A stretch of DNA of 64,000 nt, from NCBI GenBank assembly GCA_036924085.1, contig JAVGWX010000012.1, forward strand, positions 30,615,479 to 30,679,478, read 5' to 3'. The stretch comes from Ariolimax columbianus (taxonomy: Eukaryota; Mollusca; Gastropoda; Stylommatophora; Arionidae). The position numbers and the translations under genes were made by a program. Shown piece after piece: positions 25,583-35,218 of this stretch. A model generated the notes under the pieces. That model was not told where the DNA came from. It worked only from the letters and a program-made list of their open reading frames with translations, and made no database searches. Position 1 is the stretch's first letter. Every line of letters starts with the position of its first letter.

Positions 25583-26160
25583 TAGGAGAGGGTTGGTGGA
25601 TGGCTTGTGTACCCCAAGGTGATAAGGGAGAAGTGAGAGGGTTGGTGGATGGCTTGTGTACCCCAAGGTGATAAGAGAGAAGTGAGAGGGTTGGTGGATG
25701 GCTTGTGTACCCCAAGGTGATAAGGGAGAAGTGAGAGGGTTGGTGGATGGCTTGTGTACCCCAAGGTGATAAGGGAGAAGTGAGAGGGTTGGTGGATGGC
25801 TTGTGTACCCCAAGGTGATAAGGGAGAAGTGAAAGGGTTCGTTGATAGCAAACACAACCCAAGGTAGTAATGAAGAAGTGAGAGTGTTGGTAGATGCCGT
25901 GTGTACCTCAATGTGATAAGGGAGAAGTGAAAGGGTTGGTGGATGGCTTGTGTACGTCAAGGTGATAAGGGAGAAGTAAAAGGGTTATGGATGGCTTGTG
26001 TACGTCAAGGTGATAAGGGAGAAGTAAAAGGGTTATGGATGGCTTGTGTACGTCAAGGTGATAAGGGAGAAGTGAGAGGGCTGGTAGATGGCATGTGTAC
26101 CCTAAAGTGATAAGGGAGAAGTAAGAAGGTTGGTTGATAGCTTTTGTACCCCTAGGTGAC
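25583..26160. repeat. 49 bp minisatellite just upstream of innexin B
   Basis: About 11 copies of a 49 bp unit containing GAGAGGGTTGGTGGATGGCT and ACCCCAAGGTGATAAGGGAG. As 49 is not a multiple of three, each long minus-strand frame cycles through all three phases of the unit, and all three phases lack stops. The array ends about 150 bp before the first visible innexin B exon. Confidence 0.95.
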
Positions 26161-26305
26161 AAGGAAGATATTGAACTGTGTTCTGGTGTGTCTGTAAATC
26201 GTGAAACTCTTGGATGTTCTGTATGCACATATATTGCTGTATTTGATAGACTGATTGTTATAATGTCGCACACCTGCCGGATAAACTCTCGTGACTCTTC
26301 CACAG

Positions 26306-26587
26306 AATCGCAAAAGCCCTTAAATCGTTCGTCGGTTCAGCATTTGATAGAGGGGCTAGGGATGACGACGCGGTAGACCGCCTCAACCACCTGGCGATGC
26401 ATGGGCTCCTCATTTTCTTGGCCATCTTCACAGGGACCAAACAATACGCAGGCTCTCCTATCTACTGCTGGCTACCAGCCAATTACATAGAGAAGTTCCA
26501 ACGAAAGTTCGCCAACCACTATTGCTGGGTACATACAATGTACAATATTCCGTTTGATGAGACTATACCAAACGTAGAGGAAAAAAG
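26306..26587 (+). CDS. Innexin B, first visible exon (N-terminus, TM1, extracellular loop 1)
   Basis: The acceptor TCTTCCACAG ends at 26305 and the exon begins with one base completing a codon. The protein opens IAKALKSFVGSAFDRGARDD, very close to the conserved innexin N-terminus (a LxSFVGSxFDRGxRDDD-type sequence), then VDRLNHLAMHG. TM1 is LLIFLAIFTGTKQYAG. The first extracellular loop has cysteines in IYCWLP and NHYCWV, 18 residues apart, followed by the innexin hallmark IPFDETIPNVEEKR. The donor GTGGCT after AG at 26587 (phase 2) is a weak match, but the joined frame into exon 29317 is perfect. The usual initiator methionine and few preceding residues are absent and must lie on an upstream exon. 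Confidence 0.9.
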
Positions 26588-26599
26588 GTGGCTTGTATC

Positions 26600-27120
26600 G
26601 GCTTCATTCTCATTACTATCATGTTATCTCATTGTTTTCTTTTCTTCGTCATCACTATCGTCTCTCTTCTTATTCTGTATATTAGTCATGTTGTTGTTTG
26701 TGTTATTCTTCTGTTTATACTCCTATTTCTGATTTATTCTCCTTCTCTGCTTCTTCCCCTGCTTCTTCATCTAGTGGTTACTGCTGTTGTCGTTACTTTT
26801 TTCTTCTCCTCCTTCTTCTGTCTTCTTCTTTTTCTTCACATTTTCTTCTTCGTCTTCTAATTCTTCTTCTTCTTTTCTTTGTCTACTTCTTCTTCTTTTT
26901 CCTGTTCTGCTTCTTCTTTTTTTGCCATTATTTATTATCCTTTCAATGTTTCTTTGTCGTCTACTTCCTTGTGTTTTTTATGTTCATCCTCTGCTCCTTT
27001 CCAATCCGCATGAGTGTTCTTGCTTTATTTTTTTCATCTACTTCTTCGTCGCCATCTTCTTCTTAGACACTGTCTTCTTCCTCCTCTTCTTTTTCACCGT
27101 CCTCATTTGTCATGTTTTGT
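26600..27120. repeat. CTT-rich pyrimidine tract in innexin B intron
   Basis: Over 500 bp of degenerate TTCTTC and TCTTCT sequence starting almost at the donor of the first visible exon. Three + frames stay open as serine/phenylalanine-rich artefacts. Confidence 0.85.
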
Positions 27121-27547
27121 ATTCTTGTCTAACTCATTCCACATATAACACGGAACCACTAAAGTATCTGGTCCATTCTAGCAAAACTAAGTATTTAGAT
27201 GAGCTATTTCATTGATTTTTATGTGTAGCAAGATCTTTAATTTGATTAAGTTTGCTAGTCCCATGTAGAAACCTCTTCACTGGTCTATTACAATATGATT
27301 GTAAGGTCACAGTGGTGCTCTGTTCTCTACCCCCCCCCCCCCAAACACCCCCCTCCCCGCCACCCTCACCACCTCTTTCAATACTACTGAGGTGATTACC
27401 CTTGGTTGTTATATACAAACAGTTCCGTAGCTACGCCCACGTTTCACCCCAGTCTCACAAGAACATGTTTCAGAAACTGCAGCTGTCACCCCTAGCCCTG
27501 ATTCCAAGCTAAAGATGTTAACATGACAGTAATAAAATAGTGATTTT

Positions 27548-28340
27548 TGTAGTATAGAAAGAATTGATGCCTGTCAGGAATTTTAACGGCGCATTGAAGG
27601 AAAAGCTGATGGTTTCATAGAAAGAATTGATGCCTGTCAGGATTTTAACGGCGCATTGAAGGAAAAGCTGATGGTTTCATTGAAAGAATTGATGCCTGTC
27701 AGGAATTTTAACGGCGCATTGAAGGAAAAGCTGATGGTTTCATAGAAAGAATTGTTACTGAAGATGAAGCCTGGGCTCACTACCACGAGTATGCAATGAA
27801 GAGAGCAAGTAATGGAGTCATCCATCCTCACCCTCCCCAGAAGTGTCCCACGCAGCAATGGGTAGGGAAAGTTATGCTGACTTTTCTTTGGTATGAACGA
27901 GGCGTTATGGGAGAATAGTACATGCTCAAGGACAACACTATCACGTATACAGATCTTCTCAGAAGCATCTTCGACCTGCAATCAAATCAAAACGATTTGG
28001 ACTTCTGGGTATAGATGTCTTTTTGCAACATAGAAATGCTCGACCTCATTGTGCCCGGGCAAGAGCTGCAACCATCGAGGACCTCCACTTTCAGTGTCTA
28101 CACATCCTCCGCACTCACCAGTCTTATACATGAGTCATTTCAACGTCTTTGGACGACTAAAACAGGCATTGAGAGAAAAGACTTTCAGGTCCGAATAAAA
28201 GGTCCTGCAATGTGGTGCAGGAGTGGTTACACACGCAAGCATGAAAATTTGTTTCTACAAGAATCCAAGTACTTTATAATCGCTGGGGCACTTGTATCGA
28301 ACGCAATTTTGACTGCCTCAAAAAAAGATACAGTTTTGTT
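27548..28340 (+). mobile_element. mariner transposase remnant with internal tandem triplication
   Basis: Read on the + strand across frames, this is the middle and C-terminal half of a mariner (Tc1/mariner, SETMAR-like) DDE transposase: RIDACQEF, RIVTEDEAWAHY carrying a first catalytic Asp, GKVMLTFLWYERGV, then LRPAIKSKRFGLLGIDVFLQ and NARPHCARARAATIEDLH, then VQEWLHTQA near the end. The second catalytic Asp expected just before NARPH is replaced (HRNARPH). Stops and frameshifts interrupt it. The segment from RIDACQEF to FIER, 21 codons, is repeated three times in tandem (starts 27561, 27624, 27686; units 63, 62 and 63 bp) before the sequence continues. No TIR was found. It lies inside the first visible intron of innexin B. 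Confidence 0.85.
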
Positions 28341-28489
28341 TAATTTTTTTCTTGATATAAATTTAGCAACAAAATACATTCCAGGTTTTCATTTGAAGCT
28401 CCTCGAATTTTATTTCGTGTGACAGCATATCTTGTTCGGGGCATGAGATGGCTTAGATTAGGATCATTGAGTCTGCTAGAAGGACCGTT

Positions 28490-28760
28490 TTCCTTGTAGT
28501 TTTGTTTTGGATGATAATAATTGAAATTGCTGCACGTGGAGCTGTTGCTTCAGGTGAATCAATAGAACGGACTTTATTCTAGAGTTGAAGATATGTATTT
28601 TTGTGCTGGACTTAATTTCTTTTGATTTCCCCAAGTTTCCCATTGCAAAGAAAGCACTTTGCACTATTTTCGTATCTTTATCTCTACCTTCTAATTTGTC
28701 TAAATTTCTACTAACATAGATGAATGATTCGACATCTTGAAGGAGAATATCTCCCACGCA
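28490..28760 (-). mobile_element. RTE-type LINE fragment
   Basis: The minus strand encodes VESFIYVSRNLDKLEGRDKD then IKSSTKIHIFNSRIKSVLLI, matching the LxxVxxFTYLGSxxDxxGGTDxD and TKIRIFNSNVKSVLLYG segments of a common mollusc/cnidarian RTE reverse transcriptase. One frame of about 90 codons survives. It is the same general family as the degraded copy at 53240-54200. It lies in the first visible innexin B intron. Confidence 0.65.
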
Positions 28761-28879
28761 ATCGTTGTATTTATTTAATAATTTTTTTTTTTAATGTGCA
28801 CTCTCGGTACCAATTTATATGACGTCTCATTATCTATTTTATTGTCTACGTGATGTGATTGTGGTTATGGGACAAAAGA

Positions 28880-29235
28880 GACGAGTCATCAAGTTCTAAT
28901 AAATTCCATAATTCTATTAAATTCCATAATTCTGTTAAATTATACAATTCTGATGAACTTCATTCCATTGAATTCCAGAAATCTATTGAATTACACAATT
29001 CTATTGATTTACATATATGTTTTTAATTCTATAATTATTTTTAATTCCATAATTCTGTTGAAATTCTATTTCTTTTATAATTATTTCGAAGCCCACAATT
29101 CTATTGAATTCTAAATTTCTTTAGAATTCCATAATATTTTTTTTACTGAATTCCATATTTCAATTGAATTTCATAATTTATTGAACACCACATTTGTTTA
29201 ATTGAATTCCATAATTATATTAAATTTCATAGCGT
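28880..29235. repeat. Degenerate ATTCCATAATTCTATTGA repeat
   Basis: About 15 drifted copies of an 18 bp AT-rich unit. It ends about 80 bp before the next innexin B exon. Confidence 0.75.
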
Positions 29236-29316
29236 ACATTGTGTCAACATAAATAGAAAACTATGAAAACCTACACACAAATCATTGTCTGTCCTGGTTC
29301 CATATTCCATTTGCAG

Positions 29317-29450
29317 GTATTTCAATGACGTCAGTTACTACCGCTGGTCAAGCATGATGTTCATCTTGCTGGCTTCTCTCTTTCGGATTCCACAACTTCT
29401 ATGGAAAGAGCTGAAGAAATTCTCAGGAGCCAACATCGAGAAACTTGTCG
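29317..29450 (+). CDS. Innexin B, second visible exon (TM2)
   Basis: 134 bp exon between the acceptor CCATTTGCAG (ends 29316) and the donor GTGAGA (29451). It completes the Arg codon from 26587 and reads YFNDVSYYRW, then TM2 SMMFILLASLFRIPQLLW and the loop LKKFSGANIEKLV. The YYRW block corresponds to the innexin signature YYQW, with Gln replaced by Arg and the following Val/Ile-Pro replaced by Ser-Ser. The proline of the usual FYxPxxxW pattern is kept as RIPQLLW. Phase 1 exit. Confidence 0.88.
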
Positions 29451-29984
29451 GTGAGACTCTGCAACATGCATCATCAAATCAGTCATCGAATTGAACTAAG
29501 ATAATTGTAACTAACCCACGTGTAGTTGCACAATATATTTGATCAAATTAGTTATCTTAGGTTATTTGTGCTAGTAACTAACCCACATGTGGGTTTTTTC
29601 CCACAACATATATCATCAAATCAGTCATCTTAGTTTATGTTGTGCCGTGTGGATCTGTGCTGTGGGGTAAGAAAGTCTATTGGGGCTCCTCTGTTAGAAT
29701 TATAGGAAGTGTCGCCGCTGAGCGGGGCGGTGTATAAACGCCAACAGTTTCCAAAATGGGAATGGGCGTCGAGGGAGTGTCGTCTACTCCGAGATGCTTA
29801 ACTGGGACCTCTTTAGTGAGTGCTGTTATCGTCTTTGGTTGTCAATGTTTACTTCGGAAAGTACATAACGTCTGTTTACTGCGTGAGTGGATAGTGGTCA
29901 TAGAAGCTTCCAATCGTATGGATATTGTGTGGATGTACTGAACTGGCGATGCTGGAGTTACCAGGAAAGATGGAACTGGGATAC

Positions 29985-30080
29985 ATGCCTCGGATGTAGC
30001 CAAAGTGGTGACATTGGTGATGGATTGAGACATACATGTCTCGGATGCACCCAAAGTGGTGACATTGGTGATGGATAGAT
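29985..30080. repeat. Two-copy 45 bp tandem repeat
   Basis: Copies share ACATGYCTCGGATG and CCAAAGTGGTGACATTGGTG. Intronic. Confidence 0.7.
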
Positions 30081-30344
30081 AAGAAATGTTGAAGATGGTC
30101 AAAAACACTACAATGAAGATTGTAATGAAGACACTGCAATCGATTAACTGAAAATATACACATAGACAAGTTATGAAATTATGCTGGAGTCTAGTAGACA
30201 GGTGCACGTGAGAAGATAGATCAGGTGTGTGTACAGGCAGTGAGCTATAAAAGCCATCACTATCTACCGTCAAAAAAAATTGATTGGGGGGGGGGGGGAG
30301 GTGCAACTATGGGTGTCAGCCTGAAATGCATTGACGCCGATACT

Positions 30345-30555
30345 ACACGGATTCGAATAGATCAGATCAGAACAGATAAGAGCTGAACAGAACATATCAG
30401 AACAGAACAGATCAGAATAGAATTGATCAGAATAGATCAGAACAGAGCATATAAGAACAGAACTGAACAGATTGTGACATAACAGATCAGGACAGAACAT
30501 AACCGAACAGATCAGGAGAGATCATAACAGAACAGAACAGATCAGAACATAACTG
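30345..30555. repeat. GATCAGAACA tandem repeat
   Basis: About 20 drifted copies of a GATCAGAACA-type decamer, preceded by a G homopolymer at 30287-30297. Intronic in innexin B. Confidence 0.85.
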
Positions 30556-30634
30556 ACCAGTAGGCATGTTTACGATTTAAATGGATTCGTTTAACAAAAG
30601 TAAAGGTAGCCTCCTAGCAGACACTGCTGTCGAG

Positions 30635-30725
30635 GATGAAGTAGTAGAGATGTCCGTGTACTAAACCTCAGCTTTATATGACGTTGCGTGGCCAGTTCTC
30701 TTCCTCTTTGCCTTTCATTTTACAA
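30635..30725 (-). mobile_element. SINE S1 fragment
   Basis: Shares GTACTAAACCTCAGCTTTAT and GGCCAGTTCTCTTCC with the S1 3' part at 62170-62225. Only the 3' portion remains. Confidence 0.5.
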
Positions 30726-30973
30726 CAGTATGTCTTGTACTGTTTCAGCTGGGACGACAGTAGCGTATCGTTAACAAATATCGAACACTTCACATCTGTA
30801 TTGAGAATTGATCTGAACAGTTCTTTAAACCAACAAACAAATTTTAACAAAATGTAAAACACATTGAAGATAATTTTTTGTTATCGTGCCTAATATTCCG
30901 AATAGAGATGAACAACAGAAAGACCAATACTTGTCAAACCTGACGGTTTATTTTACTGATGTTCTGTCTTCAG

Positions 30974-31082
30974 ACATGACGACAGAAACAACATTAATGG
31001 AACAGAGCAGAAGAGATGAACAGTTAAGTCACGTGGCTGAGTTTGTTCACAGATGGGTCACAACACGCAATATACCCGAAAA
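30974..31082 (+). CDS. Innexin B, third visible exon (cytoplasmic loop)
   Basis: 109 bp exon between the acceptor TCTGTCTTCAG (ends 30973) and the donor GTGAGT (31083). It starts with AC completing the codon opened at 29450, then reads MTTETTLMEQSRRDEQ, LSHVAEFVHRW and TTRNIPEK. Its length, entry phase and exit phase equal those of the innexin A exon at 1565-1673, and about 20 of 36 residues are identical. The methionine at 30976 is internal. The region corresponds to the cytoplasmic loop before TM3. Confidence 0.9.
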
Positions 31083-31349
31083 GTGAGTACACCCCATTCC
31101 ATAGGTCAGTCAGCCACAACTGTTTCCTGTTAACTGCCAATTTGCAGGAAAACCATTCGAAACTTAATTGAGTAAAACGGTGCACATGATAATAAAAACT
31201 AGAAGTTCCAGATCTTTTAAAATTTCGCGCCAATGTTGTGTCGCAAATACTTCCGGTCTGACGGCGCTGCCTAGTGCTGACTACTCAAGTCATCTAGCCT
31301 TTTCCATGTTTTTCTGTGCTCATTGTCTATTGTCAGGGGTCAAGATGAT

Positions 31350-31645
31350 AAATGGTGTAACAGCTGCCGCGGCCAGCGACCCAGAGCTGCCACAACACTT
31401 CTACACCTCCATGCGGTGATCCTGGGTAACAAGCTGGGACAGGGCAGACTGGTGAGGAGAAGGGATCGAAGAGGCATGGCTAACTCGGTACTCAAAAATG
31501 CCTTATTAAAGCCAGATCTGTCGGAACGAAAGGTGCAAAAATCGCAGTCAAGCTGTAAACTACAACACAACGCATGACGTTCTCCGACAACATCCTGCTA
31601 CTTGTAAAGCCCTTTTCAGGGCTTGGTAGCGGGAGTTTGAGAACT
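31350..31645 (+). repeat. GAA-tailed dispersed repeat (family R2)
   Basis: Motifs in order: GCCAGCGACCCAGAGCTGCC, CTACACCTCCATGCGGTGAT, GAGAAGGGATCGAAGAG, GTCGGAACGAAAGGTGCAAA, AGTCAAGCTGTAAAC and AGGGCTTGGTAGCGGGAG. The same series occurs at 56575-56862 (+), 54380-54655 (+, 3' part) and in reverse at 40515-40855 and 41842-42215. Copies at 41842, 54650 and 56850 end in GAA repeats, suggesting a retroposon with a (GAA)n tail. No protein is recognised. This copy is intronic. Confidence 0.65.
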
Positions 31646-31669
31646 ATCTAGAGTAAAAATGGCCATACC

Positions 31670-32330
31670 TGACACAAGACAAGATACTCACCTGACCTGA
31701 CTCAAGACAAGATACTCACCTGACCTGACCCAAGACAAGATATTCACCTGACCTGACCCAAGACAAGATATTCATTTGACCTGACCCAAGGGAAGATACT
31801 CACCTGACCTGACCCAAGCCAAGATACTCACCAGGCCTGACCTATGGCCATGTTAATCTACAGTAAAGATCTAGAGTAAAGATGGCCATGCCTGAACCCA
31901 ATCACGACACTCACCTGACCTTACCCAAGACAAGATATTCGCTTGACCTGACCCAAGACATGATACTCACCTGACCTGACCCCAAACAAGATATTCGCCT
32001 GACCTGAACCCTGACAAAATACTCCCCTGACCTGACCCAAGACAAAATACTCCCCTGACTTGACTCAAGACAAAATACTTCCCTGACCTGACCCAAGACA
32101 AAATACTTCCCTGACCTGACCCAAGACAAAATACTCCCCTGACCTGACCCAAGACACAATACTCCCCTGACCTGACCCCAGACAAAATACTCCCCTGACC
32201 TGACCCCAGACAAAATATTCGACCGACCTGACCCCAGACAAGATACTCACCTGACCTGATCTAGGTCACAATACTCACCTGATCTGACCCATGTAACGTT
32301 ATCCCCTGACCTGACCCTTAAACTGAAATC
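31670..32330. repeat. 26-30 bp minisatellite in innexin B intron
   Basis: About 22 copies of CACCTGACCTGACCCAAGAC followed by AAGATACT or AAAATACTCC. Minus-strand frames read VRSGEYFVWGQ-like polymers, which are repeat artefacts. Confidence 0.93.
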
Positions 32331-32689
32331 CACCTTGAATGCACGACGATTTCAGACCAATGGATAAATGAATGGATGTTCATTGACGGGCTTAGGCATG
32401 ATCAACATGCTTACAGTTGTTCAGCTTCCAGAAGTGGAAACGGTTTTGAGAGCGATGTATTTTAGTCATCGGGGATTGAAGGGAGTGGAGTGGAGGAAGT
32501 GGTGTAATAAGTAATTAGGATGTGTCAAGGTTGTTTAGTTTCTAGGTAAGCCCGAAAATATTTTACCAAAAAAGTTCTGGTAAATGTTAAGATTGTGGTC
32601 AACCTTTCACGTGTAATTACTGCTGACTTATAATCCCAGAATCGCGCCAGTTGCTATTTCTTGATTGGTATAAAATGAACATGGAAGGT

Positions 32690-32760
32690 ATGACCTTGAA
32701 TATCTAGAATCCTAGTTTTCAAACAGGCAGGTGTATGTCTGCTGCTAGGTAGCCGAAGGT
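32690..32760 (+). repeat. Dispersed repeat fragment shared with 5490-5560
   Basis: TTTTCAAACAGGCAGG followed by TGCTAGGTAGCCGAAGG. See the copy at 5490. The function is unknown. Confidence 0.5.
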
Positions 32761-32789
32761 TAGAACGTTCTTTTTAGCAATTCTTATAA

Positions 32790-33060
32790 TCTGCGGATTC
32801 AGTTCATTTCGGTGCCATCTCCGCATCGAAGTCGGCTGCAATTGATCTCCAGTGTACTCTATCTCTTGCCGTAATTGTGCAATCTGAGAGGCTTTGTCCA
32901 GTTCATCCCCTGATGTTATCCACCCACTTAAAACGTTACCTGCCTCTTGAACGACTGCCTTCCACCCTACTCTCCAGTATGGTCTTCAACAAGTAGGTAT
33001 GCCCTGTTATATCTGTAATCTGAAGATTACCGCACATGTAATGTTCCACCAATCTCATAT
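32790..33060 (-). mobile_element. RTE-type LINE C-terminal fragment
   Basis: The minus strand ends with TARDRVHWRSIAADFDAEM followed by a TGA stop at about 32804. Upstream, across one frameshift, it reads FKWVDNIRG and TGQSLSDC. This is the C-terminal RWxDNIxEWTG, then DRxxWRxIAAD signature of RTE-like reverse transcriptases. Everything upstream is missing. It is intronic in innexin B. Confidence 0.7.
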
Positions 33061-33234
33061 TCTTCATTTCATGAGAATTGCTCTTGTGATGTTTGAATAT
33101 AAACTATAAATGACTTTTCTTTGATAAGCTCATATAATGGTTTAAAATGTGATTGATGTATAGCATAACTATTTGATGAAAGAGAAGCCTGGCGTTAGAC
33201 CGCCATGTTGATGTAGCTAATAGACGTAGAGATT

Positions 33235-33650
33235 AGAGTGCTCAGCCTGTATTGCGACGAGTGGTTGTCTGAGACGGGATGTTAGTTCTGTGAATGAAAT
33301 GGTTGTGCCTATGTGAACATTAATAATTTGACGACGAGTAGTTGTCTGAGACGGGATGTTAGTTCTGTGAATGAAATGGTTGTGCCTATGTGAACATTAA
33401 TTATTTGACGACGAGTAGTTGTCTGAGACGGGATGTTAGTTCTGTGAATGAAATGGTTGTGCCTATGTGAGCATTAATTATTTGACGACGAGTAGTTGTC
33501 TGAGACGGGATGTTAGTTCTGTGAATGAAATGGTTGTGCCTATGTGAACATTAATTATTTGACGACGAGTAGTTGTCTGAGACGGGATGTTAGTTCTGTG
33601 AATGAAATGGTTGTGCCTATGTGAGCATTAATTATTTGGCGACGAGAGAA
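33235..33650. repeat. 77 bp minisatellite in innexin B intron
   Basis: Five and a third copies of a 77 bp unit (starts at 33331 and 33408, and so on) containing GTCTGAGACGGGATGTTAGT and AATGGTTGTGCCTATGTGA. The copies are almost identical, which suggests recent expansion or homogenisation. Confidence 0.95.
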
Positions 33651-34004
33651 GCACGAGACAACATTATAGCTTTACAGGGGAAATAAATCTAGTTATTTGA
33701 GAGCAAAAAATCGAATGTCGGCGAGAGAGGCCTTTGACAGACCTCGTTTATGTAAGAAATAGACGTGATATTTTAGAGCGACATACGATGGGGAGAATAA
33801 TTGCAAAATGAATTAGCCCATACGCTGTCTCAATGAGCTAGGTTCTCCTAGATTCCCTATGCTTCCGCGAGAAATCGCTTGGCGATCCGCGAGAAAGAGT
33901 AATCAGTAGACTAATCATCTGTAAATGCTTGTTGGAGTCATTTTTATGGTTAATTCCGTATTTGCAATTTTGCTGTCCACGTACGACATAGCATAGCTCC
34001 GGAC

Positions 34005-34265
34005 ATGATTAAGTGGTTTGTTTAGAGCAGCATAGATGGCGACTAACAGGCTGTGGGTCTACTTTTCTTTAGTGTTTGAGTCTATTAAGATGGACTCGCA
34101 CATCGGTTAACCACCCTTTGCAGCACTTGTGCATACGTAGTGGAGTAATAAGCTGCTCAATCCTAGCCCGCAAAGCAGGAAATCCTCCGCCAGGCTACAT
34201 ACAGCTGATACCAGAGCTGAGACCTGCAAAGGGTTATCTGCTACTTTAGAAGTACAGGTAGACTA
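34005..34265 (+). repeat. Dispersed repeat R1, long copy
   Basis: Contains GCATAGATGGCGACTAACAG, CTGTGGGTCTACTTTTC, TGGACTCGCACATCGGTTAA, AATAAGCTGCTC and AAAGCAGGAAATCCTCC. The reverse copy at 37078-37365 has the same blocks in mirrored order. About 260 bp, non-coding, consistent with a SINE or MITE. Intronic. Confidence 0.7.
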
Positions 34266-34652
34266 AGAACTAAGAACGTACGAAATATTCTTGCAAATTC
34301 CTTGGTTTTATAATAAAGTCTTCAACCTGCTATATCACCGACCCCGAATTAAGTATGTGTGTACAAGCACAGAATTAACATTTAAAAAAAGGACCTTTTA
34401 TTATCTAAATTTGATTAAAAAATAGCCTTTCCTTGATTAGCAATAATTTTGGTTCACATGACATTTGGCCTTGATTTATCTTTTCAGCACGGTCAATAAA
34501 CAATTGTGTTTTTGTAGTATTTATTGTCTGTTTTTGTTCTTTTTACATGTATTAAATGCGATGTTGGTTATTTATGTAGGTTTTTTTTTGCGTGTTTACA
34601 GAAATTTAGTTGATTTCAGGTTTCTTGAACAGGCAGATTAATTCAGTTCTTG

Positions 34653-34913
34653 GGGGACGGCGTGGCCTAGTGGTTAAGTGGCACGGCTCACAATCAGACG
34701 GTGCTGGGTTCGATCCCCATCACAGCACCGGCCGTTACCCCGGGGAAGCAAACCCTTAGAAAATGCAGGAGGAAGCAGACCCTTACATAAAATGCATGCT
34801 GAAGTCGGATGCACTGGGCCGACAGGCGCAAAATAAAAACCACAGTGTAACGCACACACGCCTTTGGGGAATAGATAAATAAGGCGAACGCAAAAAACAA
34901 AAAAAACAAAAAA
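34653..34913 (+). mobile_element. tRNA-derived SINE (family S2) with perfect target-site duplications
   Basis: The tRNA-like head has A box TGGCCTAGTGG (34663) and B box GGTTCGATCCC (34707), spaced as in a tRNA. A body of about 200 bp ends in an A-rich tail (AAAAAACAAAAAAAACAAA). The 13 bp AATTCAGTTCTTG lies directly on both sides (34640-34652 and 34914-34926) without a mismatch, so this is a full-length, recent retroposition event into the last intron of innexin B. The tail type implies mobilisation by a LINE that accepts A-rich ends. Confidence 0.9.
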
Positions 34914-35218
34914 AATTCAGTTCTTGTAGATTGTCAATAAACTTGAGAAAAACGTCACGAATAGTTTCCTTAAACCAGTTATCAAAATAAAAATATGCTA
35001 TGTTTTCTGTGTGAACTCAAAGTTTGTAAAAGAGAAAGAAAGGTGTCAATAATTGTTTTTTAAAGAGTGTATGTACAGGTTTCATGAGATAAGTATATTT
35101 CAAGATTCCGCAAGGACAAAACGGTTGAGAAGCTCTGATTTAAATGATAATAAGTTATGAGGATTTTTTTAAAATTCGAACATTAATATTAATTCTTTAT
35201 TTGTATTTCAACTTTCAG

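Noticed and set aside
28015..28422. 135-codon + frame starting MSFCNIEML
   Set aside because: It overlaps the mariner transposase remnant in a different frame. The transposase reading explains the sequence.
34653..34730. Functional tRNA gene candidate
   Set aside because: A and B boxes are good, but the sequence continues into a 200 bp body with an A-rich tail and target-site duplications, so it is a SINE.
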